From assembly GCA_024760905.1 (NCBI GenBank), contig CM045729.1:84251550-84315549 (forward strand): DNA of 64,000 nt, written 5' to 3'. The DNA is from Plotosus lineatus (Eukaryota; Chordata; Actinopteri; Siluriformes; Plotosidae). Shown one piece after another: positions 1 through 9,884 of this stretch; the stretch's first letter is position 1; every line of letters begins with the position of its first letter. The notes under the pieces are model-generated. The model made no database searches and was not told the origin of the DNA. It saw nothing but the letters and a program-made list of their open reading frames with translations. Position numbers and translations under genes: made by a program.

Positions 1-620
1 AAAAAGATCACAAAGACAACCAGACAGTTTTCATCAACTTTGTGTTAGTGAAGATCATGCTCCAGCTAAACACCAGGTAAGAGGTGGTATCCTGAGCAAG
101 GCCAAGGATTGGCAACTAAACGCTGACATTGGAAGCAAGCTTGTACTTCCCCCAATAGTAGAGACAACCCTGTGACCAGATGTTGTGCTATTCTCAGAGA
201 GCACAAGGAAACTACTCCTTATCAAGTTCACAGTATCATGGGAAGCCAGATATCATTAAGCACATAAGAGGAAGCTTGCAAAGTATGATGAGTTGTTGGA
301 AGACTGTCGACATCAAGGCTGGCAAGCATGGAGCTTCCCTGTTGAAGTAGGAGTATGCGGTTTCCCAGCAGTATCCTGCTGGAAGATGATGGCAGCCATA
401 CGAATAAAAGGTAGAGACAGGAAAAGAGCAATAAACAACACAGCTCAAGAAGCAGAGAGAGCATCCTGTTGTCTCTGGCTCTGAAGGACTGACAGTAGCT
501 GGAAGCCTGACTGTCAAAAGTAGAAGATTGATCACCATCTGCTGTCCCACAATCCCGAGGACGTTCAGGGTTAAGGGATGAAACGTCTGTAGACAGGTGG
601 ACCCGAGTGATGACTCGAAG
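1..620 (+). pseudogene. C-terminal remnant of an R2-like non-LTR retrotransposon
   Basis: The plus strand reads as the C-terminal part of a retrotransposon polyprotein of the kind that ends in a restriction-enzyme-like endonuclease. From about 105 the frame gives W-x-L-N-A-D-I-G, then PDVVLFSESTRKLLLIKFTV near 180-230, which has the PD...(E/D)-x-K/T layout of that domain, and SWEARY. An open stretch 293-484 follows with GWQAWSFPVEVG, KGRDRKRAI and an AERASC-LWL ending. In-frame stops at about 173 (where an Arg would be expected before PDVVL) and 229 break the frame. The 5' part (RT) lies outside the window. About 485-620 is probably its 3' untranslated tail. The layout fits R2/NeSL-type elements; exact clade not determined. 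Dead copy. Confidence 0.55.
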
Positions 621-677
621 GCCTTGCAGTAGTAATATCTTAGCTGTTTGTACTAACTGTATTTGAAAGAAATTGCT

Positions 678-890
678 GATGTCGTCTCTGCTTTTTGCGG
701 ATGATGTTGTCCTTTTGGCTTCATCAAGTCCGGACGTCCAGTTCTCATTGGAGCGATTCGCAACCATGTGCAAAGCAGCCGGGATAAGGATCAGTACCTC
801 CAAATCTGAGGCCACGGTTCTCAGTTGAACAAGGGTGGAATGCACCCTCCGGGTCGGGAATGAGGTCCTGCCCCAAGTGGAGGAGTTTAA
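678..890 (+). mobile_element. Rex3-like LINE, part 1 (RT segment)
   Basis: Closely matches the full-length Rex3-like copy at 48.33-48.54 kb. It begins just before the reverse-transcriptase metal-binding motif LLFADDVVLLASSS and runs to the EEFKYLG segment, where it is cut by the piggyBac insertion at 891. The frame has one stop where the intact copy has R (LS-stop-T). The copy is 5'-truncated, which is usual for LINEs primed from their 3' end. It resumes at 1934, and reading across the insertion restores continuity at gagTTAAgtatctt. Confidence 0.85.
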
Positions 891-1122
891 CCCCTTAACC
901 AACCATTTTTTTGACAAAAACGTTCCTTTTTCAGACCAATTTTTTTTAAGTTCTTTACTTTATGCTGAATACGAAATTCAAGTCTATTTTTAATTTTTCA
1001 TCTATTTTGGCATGCAACTGTAATTTGAAATTACCCCTTTCGGCAGAGACGAGATAACTCGCCTTTTTTTTTAAGAAAAGAAAAAGAAAAAGAAAAGAAA
1101 TTACAATCAAAAGAAATTACAG

Positions 1123-1420
1123 TCAGTGTGTGTGATATTTATCAAAACATGGAACCACACATAAAGGTTCAAGGCACATCTTACACATATACCGTGACTC
1201 CTTCCTAATTGGTTTCCCTCTATGGTCACGTTTCTGACTGCATACAACACATCTTTTTGTTGGATTTGCCTTTTTCTCTGTTGGCGGGATTTCCTTGGGA
1301 AAATGTCCAGGTGTATTCCGTGTACTTACTGCACCTGCTGATGGTCTACCTGGGGATCTCCGTGGTGGCAGTTCTGATCCATACTTTGTGATGATGTCAC
1401 GTATGATTTGTAGATGAAAT
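1123..1420 (-). pseudogene. piggyBac transposase C-terminal cysteine-rich domain fragment
   Basis: The minus strand encodes a tail with EIPPTEKKANPTKRCVVCSQ, then a basic stretch, CKMCLEPLCVVPCFDKYHTH and a stop at 1123-1125. The pattern CxxC...CxxC...LCxxxCFxxYH is the RING-like C-terminal domain that piggyBac transposases use to bind their inverted repeats. The part before it (IIRDIITKYGSELPPRRSPG) resembles the linker that precedes this domain in PGBD-type proteins. The fragment is in frame from about 1420 to the stop. The catalytic domain upstream is absent, so it cannot act as a transposase. Confidence 0.8.
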
Positions 1421-1437
1421 TTGAGATGTGTGAGGCA

Positions 1438-1581
1438 TTATGTGCAATTTCTTGCGTCAATCAGTTCATCATCTTCACTTTCGCTTGAATATTCATTTTC
1501 TGATGAGCTGGCACTCTCATCAGACGTATCCAAGCCTCTAAGAGAAGCTTCAGTATTGCTGTTGTCATCACTGTTATCCAT
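1438..1581 (-). pseudogene. piggyBac transposase acidic N-terminus fragment
   Basis: A 47-codon minus-strand ORF starts with an ATG at 1579-1581 and stops at 1438-1440. It is very rich in Ser, Asp and Glu (for example DTSDESASSSENEYSSESED), as is typical of the disordered N-termini of piggyBac transposases. It lies immediately upstream, in the sense direction, of the cysteine-rich C-terminal fragment. This is the arrangement expected when the central catalytic region of one element has been deleted. Function inferred from position and composition only. Confidence 0.55.
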
Positions 1582-1929
1582 TGGGATAAGGGATGCCGAG
1601 AAATTTCAAGGAAATCGTAAAATACGAGACCGAGAGTACCGATTCTAAAGAGCGCGACACTCCCCCTTTGACTCTTTGCGGGTTACTGAGTCGAAAACGT
1701 TTCGCCGCTTACCTCTTGTCTAACGTTGCCTTGAGATGCCATAGTTCATTTTTTTGAGGCGTATGATGGTGAGTAGTGTACAATAACATCCTCAGGCATC
1801 AATAGAAATGACGAGTAAAGCCGCTTCCCTCTGGTTTTGAAAGCGTAAGTTTTGGCGAGTTAACTCGTCAATGACTGGAAAATACAATTTGGGTGATTGC
1901 GAGTATACTCGTCTCTGCCGAGTAAGGGG

Positions 1930-2556
1930 TTAAGTATCTTGGGGTCTTGTTCACGAGTGAGGGAAGGATGGAGCAAGAGATCGACAGACGGATTGCTGCA
2001 GCCTCTGCTGTTAAGCGGTGCCTGTACCGGTCTGTCATGGTGAAGAAGGAGCTAAGCCACAAGGCGAAGCTCTCAAGTTACCAGTCGATCTACATTCCAA
2101 CCCTCGCATATGGTCACAAGCTTTGGGTAGTGACCGAAAGAACAAGATCACGGATACAAGTGGCTGAAATGAACTTCCTTCGCCGGGTGGCGGGGTTCTC
2201 ACTTAGAGATAAGGTGAGAAGCTCTACCATCCTTGGAGAGCTCAGAGTAGATCTGCTGCTCCTTCGCATTGAGAGGGGCCAGTTGAGGTGGCTCAGGCAT
2301 CTGGTCAGAATGCCCCCTGGATGCCTCCCTGTTGTGGTGTTTCTGGCATGTCCAACCAGGAAGAGACCCCGGGGTCAACCTAGAACACGCTGGAGGGACT
2401 ATGTCTCTCGGCTTGTCTGGGACCACCTCGGTGTTTCTCCGGAAGAGTTGGATGAGGTGGCTGGAGAGAGGGACGTCTGGACCTCTTTGCTTAGGTTGCT
2501 GCCCCCGTGACCCGACCCCGGACTTAGCGGAAGACGATGATGATGATGATGATAAA
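1930..2556 (+). mobile_element. Rex3-like LINE, part 2 (C-terminal region and GAT tail)
   Basis: Continues the copy cut at 890. The ORF 1947-2510 reads GRMEQEIDRRIAAASAVKRC, then YGHKLWVVTERTRSRIQ, FLRRVAGFSLRDKVRSS, RGQLRWLRHLVRMPPG and a C-terminal RPRGQPRTRWRDYVSRLVWD. It ends just before the usual PxPDPDL/GLSG terminus, and then a (GAT)n tail at 2534-2553. The same domain order and tail occur at 48.58-49.15 kb. Only scattered substitutions separate the two, so the insertion is fairly recent, and the piggyBac element within it younger still. Confidence 0.88.
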
Positions 2557-2573
2557 TATATATATGTGTGTGT

Positions 2574-2932
2574 GGGCAGTGGTGGTCTAGTGGTATAGGG
2601 TGCTGGATCGCTGATCCAAAGGTTGGGGGTTCGAGTCCCACTCTCCACAAGGTTGTCACTGTCCCCCCCCCCCCCAGTGCAGCTAACTGGGTTACCAAAG
2701 GCGGGCCATGTCTCTCACTGTCTACGGAGAGAGGCATGTAAAAGAACCATTGCTGACTTTCGTAAAGAGTAGGCTGCAAAGCCGTCAGCGTGTTTCTGTC
2801 CTTTGCTAAAAAGGGTTGTGACAGGAAGGGTATCCGGCGTAAAAACATCTGCGAAATCAAAACGTGCGAATCAGATGATTCGCTGTGGCGACTCCCGAGT
2901 AAAAGGGAAAAAGCCGAAAGAAAGACAGACAC
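2574..2932 (+). mobile_element. tRNA-derived SINE, subfamily with RTE-like tail (type 1)
   Basis: The head GGGCAGTGGTGGTCTAGTGG is a tRNA-like pol III A box and GGTTCGAGTCC is the B box. A C-rich tract, then a body shared by all copies follow (TAAAAGAACCATTGCTGACT...AAAGCCGTCAG). The last ~60 bases (GCTGTGGCGACTCCCGAGTA...AAAAGCCGAAAG) closely resemble the 3' end of the RTE LINEs in this window (for example 20,631-20,670), so the RTE machinery is the likely mobiliser. The copy is followed by AGACAGACACACAC and a long (TA)n. Confidence 0.85.
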
Positions 2933-2941
2933 ACACAAAAA

Positions 2942-2956
2942 ATATATATATATATA

Positions 2957-3037
<81 letters not shown>
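2942..3037. repeat. (TA)n microsatellite
   Basis: Almost pure TA dinucleotide, interrupted once by an A run near 2959-2967, directly abutting the 3' tail of the SINE. Confidence 0.95.
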
Positions 3038-3040
<3 letters not shown>

Positions 3041-4487
3041 GCATGATTCGCCAACCACCTGTGGTGTTGCATATCTGCAAAGTCTGCAATGAATACTACC
3101 CAACCTGGTATCAGCTGCTGAAACATCAGAAGGCAGCTGATCAAGGGCGTAGGCTGGCGGGGTGCACAGGCTGCACGTGACCCCCCCATCCCACACACAC
3201 ACACACACACAGTAGGAGTTGAGTTCCGCTGGACAAGAAATTGTGTGTATTCACAATCTTATAAATGAACTTAACGACTGTCGTTGAAGAGAAAGTCGGA
3301 GATAAGTTCCGCATGGCTAGAGTCAGGAAGTAAACTGAAAGTGTAACGTGTAACGGGTACTGCGCATGTGCATGCCTGAGCTGACCAATCAACAAACATA
3401 ATATCAGTAAGCAATAATAGCTGAACACTGTCAGTCAAACAAAGTGCGAGTGTGAGAATAAAGCATAGTTTGTTAGTACTGCCTCCTGCTCCTGCACATG
3501 TTTTAGAACACAAACATTGACACACAGAGAATGAATGGCTAAAATAATCATAAGCATCCAGCCTGGATCTGCAGCCTAATGCTCAGTACTTTTATAAAAT
3601 TAATAGTATGCTTTTGTGCTTTAAATATGTAATAATATTTGTTTGTGCCTTGGAATAGATAAATAACTTTAGCTCAATTTGTAAATGTATTTAGCACATG
3701 TACTTGCAGATGTAGTTTGAAATATATTTGAGAATGTTTTTGGTTGAACTATAATATTTGATTCATCTTCTGAGAGTAATAGATGAATCATATTCTGCTG
3801 AAAAACTGTGCGTGTTGTTGGCTTGAGATTCCATGCTGTTTATATGATATGCTGTGAAATGCATGCACTATATTTTATGTGGTACTTTGTATCAATTCAG
3901 TGACATCACGGTAACTTTATGTAGACGGGCACTTAGCAATGGCGGTTTTCGGGTTGATAACTTATACGACAAGCACAAAAAACAAAACCGCTGTGTGTGC
4001 AATGGTTTATTTATGATATAAAATTTAAGCACAATTGCTTCAATAAACTATACTTAAGCTACCACAAACTTATTTAGTTTCATTTCCCGTTTAAGGTTTT
4101 CATTTCCGGCGTTTCATTTCCCCTTTAAGGTTTGGCTCCGGTCAACCGATCACAAACTGAAGCGTGGTCGTCCAAAAGCCAATGACCAATAAAAAAATGC
4201 AGACATTTTGAATTATATTTTAATATAAAATAATATTATCATAATATTAACAATGTCATTTTTGTTGTTAAAACCAAATGTCTTAATATTAAAGCAGGTG
4301 TCATTAAAACTAATTATTTAAAAGTATATATTTTTATTGATTTCATTATTATTTGACTGGTGTAGGAAAGAAGTATTGATGAAGGAAATATTGATTTATT
4401 TTATAAAAGAGGTTTGACCAGTGTTTTGTTTAATATCTTATTTAAAAATCCTGTCGAAAGATCATCAACATTTATTTGTATGCTTTC
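3038..4487. other. Unassigned DNA, no gene recognised
   Basis: A short plus-strand frame around 3044-3178 contains HICKVCNEYYPTWYQLLKHQ, which resembles half of a C2H2 zinc finger but lacks the second histidine, so it is not called. A small (CA)n lies at 3191-3211. 3,600-4,480 is AT-rich with no frame that resembles a known protein. 4,085-4,130 holds two copies of TTTCATTTCC(C/G)(G/C) with 'TTTAAGGTTT', a minor local repeat. Confidence 0.5.
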
Positions 4488-5557
4488 GGGTAGACCCTTG
4501 ACTATTCGCGGTTTTGCAACCACTGTTTGCGTATTCGCTGACGGCCAAGCATACTGGAACGTGATTTAAATTCAGCCGATGGCTGCCCTCCTTTCTCCTG
4601 ATTGGTTGAGCTGATGTCCCGCCCCCTTTTTTTGTTGTTGTTGTCAATGAACAGCTTTTTTTTGTGTGTTTTAATTACCAGTTAAGCTCTATAATACCAC
4701 TCAAATGCTATGCATCTTCTCTGGCTAAGCGATAGAAAACGCTGGATGTCTCTTCTGAGGAAATAAGACTTTCTCCTGAGAAACGACGGTTTTCTCTGAA
4801 CTGTTGTATTAAAATCGTTTTCAATTATTATTCCAGTACAGTACCTAAGTTTATGTTTATGTGTGAGATTTTATGTTCTTGTAGCATGTTTAACAAACGA
4901 TACCAAAAGGATAAACTTTATTACAGTACTCTTCATGTCCTTTTACATTGAACTTGGAGTGACGTCTCCAAGATGGTGCTGCCCAGATGGCGATGTAGCA
5001 TATATATATTTTGAGCTGCCTACCATAGCATATTAGCTCTGCTAATAGCATATCAGCTCTGCTTAGTTATACACGCCCAAAGATACCCCGATCTTATCGC
5101 TGTAGTAGAGTCGACCGGTCGTAGACGAGCATAGTGCAAAACATGAACAAACAATTTGACTCTGAGAACTCTGCGACGTTGCCCCCTGGGCAGTGCCATC
5201 TTGGAGATGTCACTTCACCTTCAGTGTAAAAGGACATGAAGAGTACTCTAATAAAGTTTATCCTTTTGGTTAAACATGCTACAGATTCATGCTTCAATTG
5301 TTTGTTAAACATATTACAGAACATAAAATCTCACAATTTGAGTGGTATCACAGAGCTTAGCTGGTAATTAAAACACACACAAAAAAGAGGCTCATTGAAA
5401 ACTTGTGCACGAATGAGAAAAAAGGGGTGGGGCATCAGCTCAACCAATCAGGAGAAAGGACAGCCAATAGCTGAATTTGAATCACATGCCGGTTGCTCGG
5501 CAGTCAGCGAATGCTCAAACCGTGGGTGCAAAACCGCGAATAGTCAAGGGCATACTG
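4488..5557. mobile_element. Long inverted-repeat element with pogo/Tigger-like ends
   Basis: The arms at about 4,488-5,001 and 5,167-5,557 are imperfect reverse complements around a ~165-bp spacer. The right end reads, inward, CAGTATGCCCTTGACTATTC and is flanked by TA; the left end reads GTAGACCCTTGACTATTCGC. Shared internal blocks include CTCCTGATTGGTTGAGCTGA, TTTTAATTACCAG(T/C)TAAGCTCT, TAAACTTTATTA...TACTCTTCATGTCC and TCTCCAAGATGG. The terminal motif and TA flank suggest the Tc1-mariner/pogo group, but no transposase is present. One arm is repeated at 7.3-7.66 kb. It could be a foldback made by two head-to-head MITEs. Confidence 0.6.
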
Positions 5558-5808
5558 TACACATACAAAATAGATATATATGTTCACATACTACACTGTA
5601 TACTGTGTAGAAATATTTATCACCCTGAGTTTCAGTCCAGGTTTCATACAATAGTGTCAAAGTGTTTCAAGAAATAATGAAGTTTTGTAAAAAATCTTAA
5701 ATGTTCAATAATAGTATTTTTTGATATAACTACTGTACTCGGCATAATATAAGGAAAAGTGCTGTAGATAACAATCGTGGTACATAATTGTGTCACTTTC
5801 TCTTACAG

Positions 5809-6395
5809 GAACCATAACACTGTGCCATCCGGGGACTCCACAGCAGGACGTGGACGAGGCCATTGGGAAAACTTTAAAACATGAACCACAAAAGGAAGGT
5901 GGTTCCTGTTATAAGGTCATTTCATGATTCCATAAGATTTGTTTGGCTGTGGATGCTTTATTAGTTAACCATGGGCAGTCTGCCTGCTTCTTATTACACT
6001 TTTTTGCATGTTTAAGCACTACAGGATCATTGTGCTGATTGTGTTGTCCAGTTCTGTATTGCCACAAACTTACATTATAATAATACTGCTACAATTTTGA
6101 ACAAAATTGAACATTACAAATAAATAAAATGTGAGCTTAGCACGTGTCCTGATTCTGAGCTTTTTTGTTTTGTTTTGTTTTGGTTTGTTTTTTTTTGGGG
6201 GGGTTTGTTTTATTTTTTGTTTTTTTATAAGTAAAACTGTTTTAGTCACGAGGGAAGCTTAACTTCCACATCTGCTATACGTTTTACTTATTTTTTTTTT
6301 TTTTCCTTTTCCAGGTGAACTCCAGTACTGCAGGAAGTGCGAAGGATGTAACCTCAGACAAAGACTTCAATTTTTATAATGAATGATGAAATAAA
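5809..6395 (+). CDS. Possible last two exons of an unidentified host gene
   Basis: A strong splice acceptor (ACTTTCTCTTACAG) ends at 5808 and is followed by an open frame beginning TITLCHPGTPQQDVDEAIGK to about 5898-5915. A second acceptor with a long T tract (CCTTTTCCAG) ends at 6314. The next exon is open to TGA at 6384-6386 in one phase (VNSSTAGSAKDVTSDKDFNF...), with AATAAA at 6390-6395. Donors are ambiguous: GAAG|GTGGTT after 5898 or ATAAG|GTCATT after 5915. Only the second keeps the frame just quoted; the first would end the protein with a short Cys-rich tail. I do not recognise the protein. It could be chance, but the acceptors, open frame and polyadenylation signal lie in the right order. 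Confidence 0.3.
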
Positions 6396-6539
6396 AACAA
6401 ATTAAATTATTTCGTGTACTGTAAATTTTGTAAGGGGTATGGGCTGGAGCTACCCAATCCTCAGATGCTTCAAGTGTCTGTGTTAATATAATATTTATAA
6501 TAAAATATTCATTAATGTTACAAGTGTTTGATGCATCCT

Positions 6540-7030
6540 TCACAACATTTTTGCAAAGTTCTTGATGACATCACCTGCAATGTTGTAGCAACGTCTCTGG
6601 CACATCAACACGTCGCTTGCAACATCACAGCAATGTCACTGCCACATCACCACATCGCCCACGACGTTTCTGGCATGTCACCACATCGCTGACACGTCAC
6701 CACGTTGCTTGCACCGTCACAGCAATATTGCTGCCATGTCACCACGTCGCTTACGATGTCTCTGCCTCGTCAGCACGTCGCTTGTAACGTCACATCAGTG
6801 TTGCTGCCACGTCATCTTGTCGATTACGACGTTTCTGGCATGCCACCACCACTTTGCTTACGATATCTCTGGAATGCTTACACATCACTTGTGACATTGC
6901 AGCAACGTTTCTGCCACGTTCATCACAGACGTCACTTGCAACGTTGCAGCAACGTTTTGGGGAGTCTACAAAGTAACGTGTCTGCCACATTTCATTGCTA
7001 CGTTGTGGCGACATTGCTGCAACATAACCG
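6540..7030. repeat. Degenerate ACGT/CGTC-rich minisatellite
   Basis: About 490 bp of imperfect tandem units of roughly 60-75 bp built from motifs such as CACGTCGCTTGCAACGTCAC, CAGCAATGTTGCTGCCACGT and ACGACGTTTCTGGCA. Units alternate 'cgcttgcaacgtcacagcaatg' and 'cgcttacgacgtttctggca' types. Self-complementary pieces such as AACGTTGCAGCAACGTT near 6,938-6,957 can fold into hairpins. The region is far richer in CpG than its surroundings. No frame resembles a protein. Confidence 0.7.
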
Positions 7031-7172
7031 TGTTAGCTGGGGAGGCACAGCGCCAAGATCAAAGTCCCCCCAAAACACAGACCATAACAAAAAGGACATA
7101 AAAGAACAAGAAATGTAACAAATTGGATAAACAAAACAAAATTAGAAACATGCTACACCACAGTAAATAAAA

Positions 7173-7237
<65 letters not shown>
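7173..7237. repeat. (CA)n microsatellite
   Basis: Uninterrupted CA dinucleotide repeat, with a short AAACACAAAC transition at the end. Confidence 0.97.
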
Positions 7238-7243
<6 letters not shown>

Positions 7244-7309
7244 AACATTCTAAACATTAACTTAGGTACTGGACTGGAAAAATAATTGAAAAAGACTTTA
7301 ATAGTGGAG

Positions 7310-7812
<503 letters not shown>

Positions 7813-8059
7813 TGTCAGTAAAAAAAAAAGCATTTAGAACACCCCCACTTTATGCTTTAATTTCAAACTACTCCCAGACACTAAGTAATACTTACAAATG
7901 TTTTGAATGTTTGGAACATTTTATTTTATTTTATTTTTTATTAAATGTATGCAGTTTCATGTCTCTGTGTCATCATAAATTAAAGCATAGAATATAGATC
8001 ATTCATAAATATTAAGTTGGGGACTTGTTCTTTTTAATAATTTAATGGTATTTTTTTCT

Positions 8060-8400
8060 CCTTGTCATTGCCTCCTTTTGTAGATATTCCAGCTGAACAC
8101 ACTCGTGGGATTCTTTCCATGATGAATATCACTTTTTTAATTTAAGTTTCTTCCCAACACTTCTGCAAAAGTTTCAAAAAACATATTGCACATATTGATT
8201 GCTTTTGTTCCCTGTGATCACTTCATCCCAAATCAGTTTGTTGGGGTTTACGTCTGGAGACCATATTGAGATCGTTCCATGATTTGAACCTTAATTCCCT
8301 CTTCTTTTCTTATTAGGCAGTTCTCATATGCCACTCTCCTTCATTATGCATGCTGCTGATTCTGTGCAATTGAATCACTAATAAAAAGGGGCATGTTCAA
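8060..8400 (-). pseudogene. Tc1-like transposase C-terminal remnant
   Basis: On the minus strand about 8,290-8,215 reads WSPDVNPNKLIWDEV, the decayed form of the Tc1 motif SPDLNPIENLWDEV that carries the third catalytic acid (E); here the IE has become NK. Further downstream, at about 8,130-8,070, ERIPRVCSAGISTKGG matches the conserved end of Tc1 transposases (ER(M/I)PRVC-AVI-AKGG). Frames are shifted between the two blocks. No inverted repeats could be fixed. An apparent splice acceptor (TTTTGTAG at 8,083) lies inside this relic and is therefore not used as exon evidence. Confidence 0.65.
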
Positions 8401-8779
8401 AATAGAGTGTGTAGTTCAATTGGTGATATCATTCATTCTTTGAAAAACATGAGCCAATTATGTGTTGCTCCTCCCCTCCATTGGATTGTGCAACTCCAGT
8501 CCTTTCCACCGTTTTCTATAGGATGCAGCACTCCCCTGTGATTTTGCAACACCCTAAAACATTGTACAATACCACCAGTACACATGCACCCAGGTCTCAC
8601 ACCATTACTACCTTAAAGTACATGTGTCCTTAAACATATTGCATCTATGTGTGATACTATCAATAGCCCTGACTCACCAATGTGTACCAGTGAGCAGATA
8701 CAGCAAACATATCTTATATAAGTATTTTATATTTACATTCACACAAATATGTACATGCTCGTAACACCAATACAAAATC
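8401..8779. other. Unassigned DNA
   Basis: No ORF or repeat recognised. It may contain the outer part of the Tc1-like relic just upstream. Confidence 0.4.
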
Positions 8780-9654
8780 TTGGGCGTGAAAGGAGTTCGG
8801 TGAGGGCCTGGAAAGCGATTATCGGTTGGCCTCAAAAAGGTTCTGGACCACCATTCAACACCTCAGGAGGGAGAAGCAGATCTCCACAAATGCTGTTTAA
8901 AGTGGAAGTGGGGAGCTGCTCAGCTCAACTGGGGATGTCGTCAGGAGGTGGAAGAAATACTGCGAGGACCTCCTCAATCCCACCAACATGCTCTCTGATG
9001 AGGAGGAAGAGCCTGGGGGTTTGTTTGGGGGCCTGCCCATCACTGGAGTTAAGGTCACTGAGGTTGTCCAAAGCTCCTTGTTGATCAGGCTCCAGGGGTG
9101 GATGAGATCTGCCCTGAATAACTCAGGGCTCTTGGTGCTATATGACTGTCTTGGTTGACATGTCTGCAACATTGTGTGGTCTCCGAGGGATTGGCCTCTG
9201 GATTGGCAAACCGGGGGACCAGAGGGTGTGTTCGAATTATCATGGAATTAGACTCCTCAACCTACCCGGTAAAGTCTATGCACTGGTACCAGAGAGGAGA
9301 ATCCATTTGATAGTTGAATCTCGGATTCAGGAGGAACAATGTGGTTTTCGTCCTGGCTGTGGCACTCTTGACCAACTCTATATGCTCTACAAGATCATGG
9401 AGGGGGCATGGATTTTGCCCAAACAGGCAACATGTGTTTTGTGGATTTGGAGAAAACTTTTGATCGTGTCACCCGACCCTCTTGTGGGGCGTGCTCTGGG
9501 AGTATGGTGTTCAGGACCTGTTGCAATTCAATCGTTGTATCACCAGAGCTAGAGTTTGGTCTGTAATGGGAACAAGAGGTCAAATTAATTTCTGGCGAGG
9601 GTCGGAGTCCTCCAAGGCTATCCTTTGTCACTAATTCTGTTCATAATTTTTAAA
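8780..9654 (+). mobile_element. Rex3-like LINE fragment, degraded
   Basis: Colinear with 47.36-48.28 kb of the full-length copy: the region before RT (FGEGLE-like, RWK(K)YCEDLLNPTN in shifted frames), DWQT-GD-RVCSN, IQEEQCGFRPGCGTLDQLYM and the FVDLEK segment, ending at the position equivalent to the RT motif QGCPLS...LFIIF. Several deletions and stops break it. It ends abruptly at the 5' edge of the family A retrovirus, which suggests the retrovirus, or a deletion, removed the remainder. Confidence 0.8.
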
Positions 9655-9884
9655 GACAAAGAGAGGAAAACGAGAAAACTAAGGAGAAAAATTAAAAAGA
9701 TATTGAAGAATACAAAGTACTGCACCACAGGAAGAGGATGATGAGACAAGTAGTGGAAGAAGGAGAAAGGAAGTGGAACCAATAGGAGAAACTGAGAGTG
9801 CTACACAGAAAGTGTTAGAACCTACGGCCCCACCTATAAATCGCCAGCATAACGAACTTTATCCTGACTTATTTGACTTGACAA

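Larger units (their letters stand above)
891..1929 (-). mobile_element. Internally deleted piggyBac transposon in a TTAA site
   Basis: A 1039-bp insertion is bounded by TTAA at 887-890 and 1930-1933. The undisturbed sequence of the same LINE at about 48,535-48,550 shows the empty site with a single TTAA. Both ends begin CCCCTTA when read inward. A longer match to the right end (CCCCTT..CGGCAGAGACGAG) occurs internally at 1035-1054, so the left side carries a subterminal repeat. On the minus strand lie a short acidic N-terminal ORF and a C-terminal cysteine-rich tail (separate entries); the catalytic DDD core is missing. TTAA duplication plus the Cys-rich tail identify the superfamily. Non-autonomous, mobilised only in trans. 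Confidence 0.88.

Noticed and set aside
2600..2650. tRNA-like sequences with A and B boxes (also at 11.9, 31.4, 38.0, 45.1, 52.4 and 57.3 kb)
   Set aside because: Each is the head of a SINE followed by the common body and tail; the acceptor stem does not close, so they are not tRNA genes.
3044..3178. Zinc-finger-like peptide CKVCNEYYPTWYQLLKH
   Set aside because: Only one histidine fits the C2H2 spacing, there is no second finger, and the frame is short.
2399..3208. 269-codon minus-strand ORF across the SINE and (TA)n
   Set aside because: It crosses Rex3 antisense, SINE and microsatellite DNA; a product of repeats, not a gene.
6540..7030. Possible CRISPR-like array
   Set aside because: The units are diverged throughout with no conserved repeat and unique spacers, and the host is a vertebrate.
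8076..8120. Apparent splice acceptor TTTTGTAG followed by an open stretch
   Set aside because: The region is the antisense of a Tc1 transposase C-terminus (ERIPRVCSAGISTKGG).
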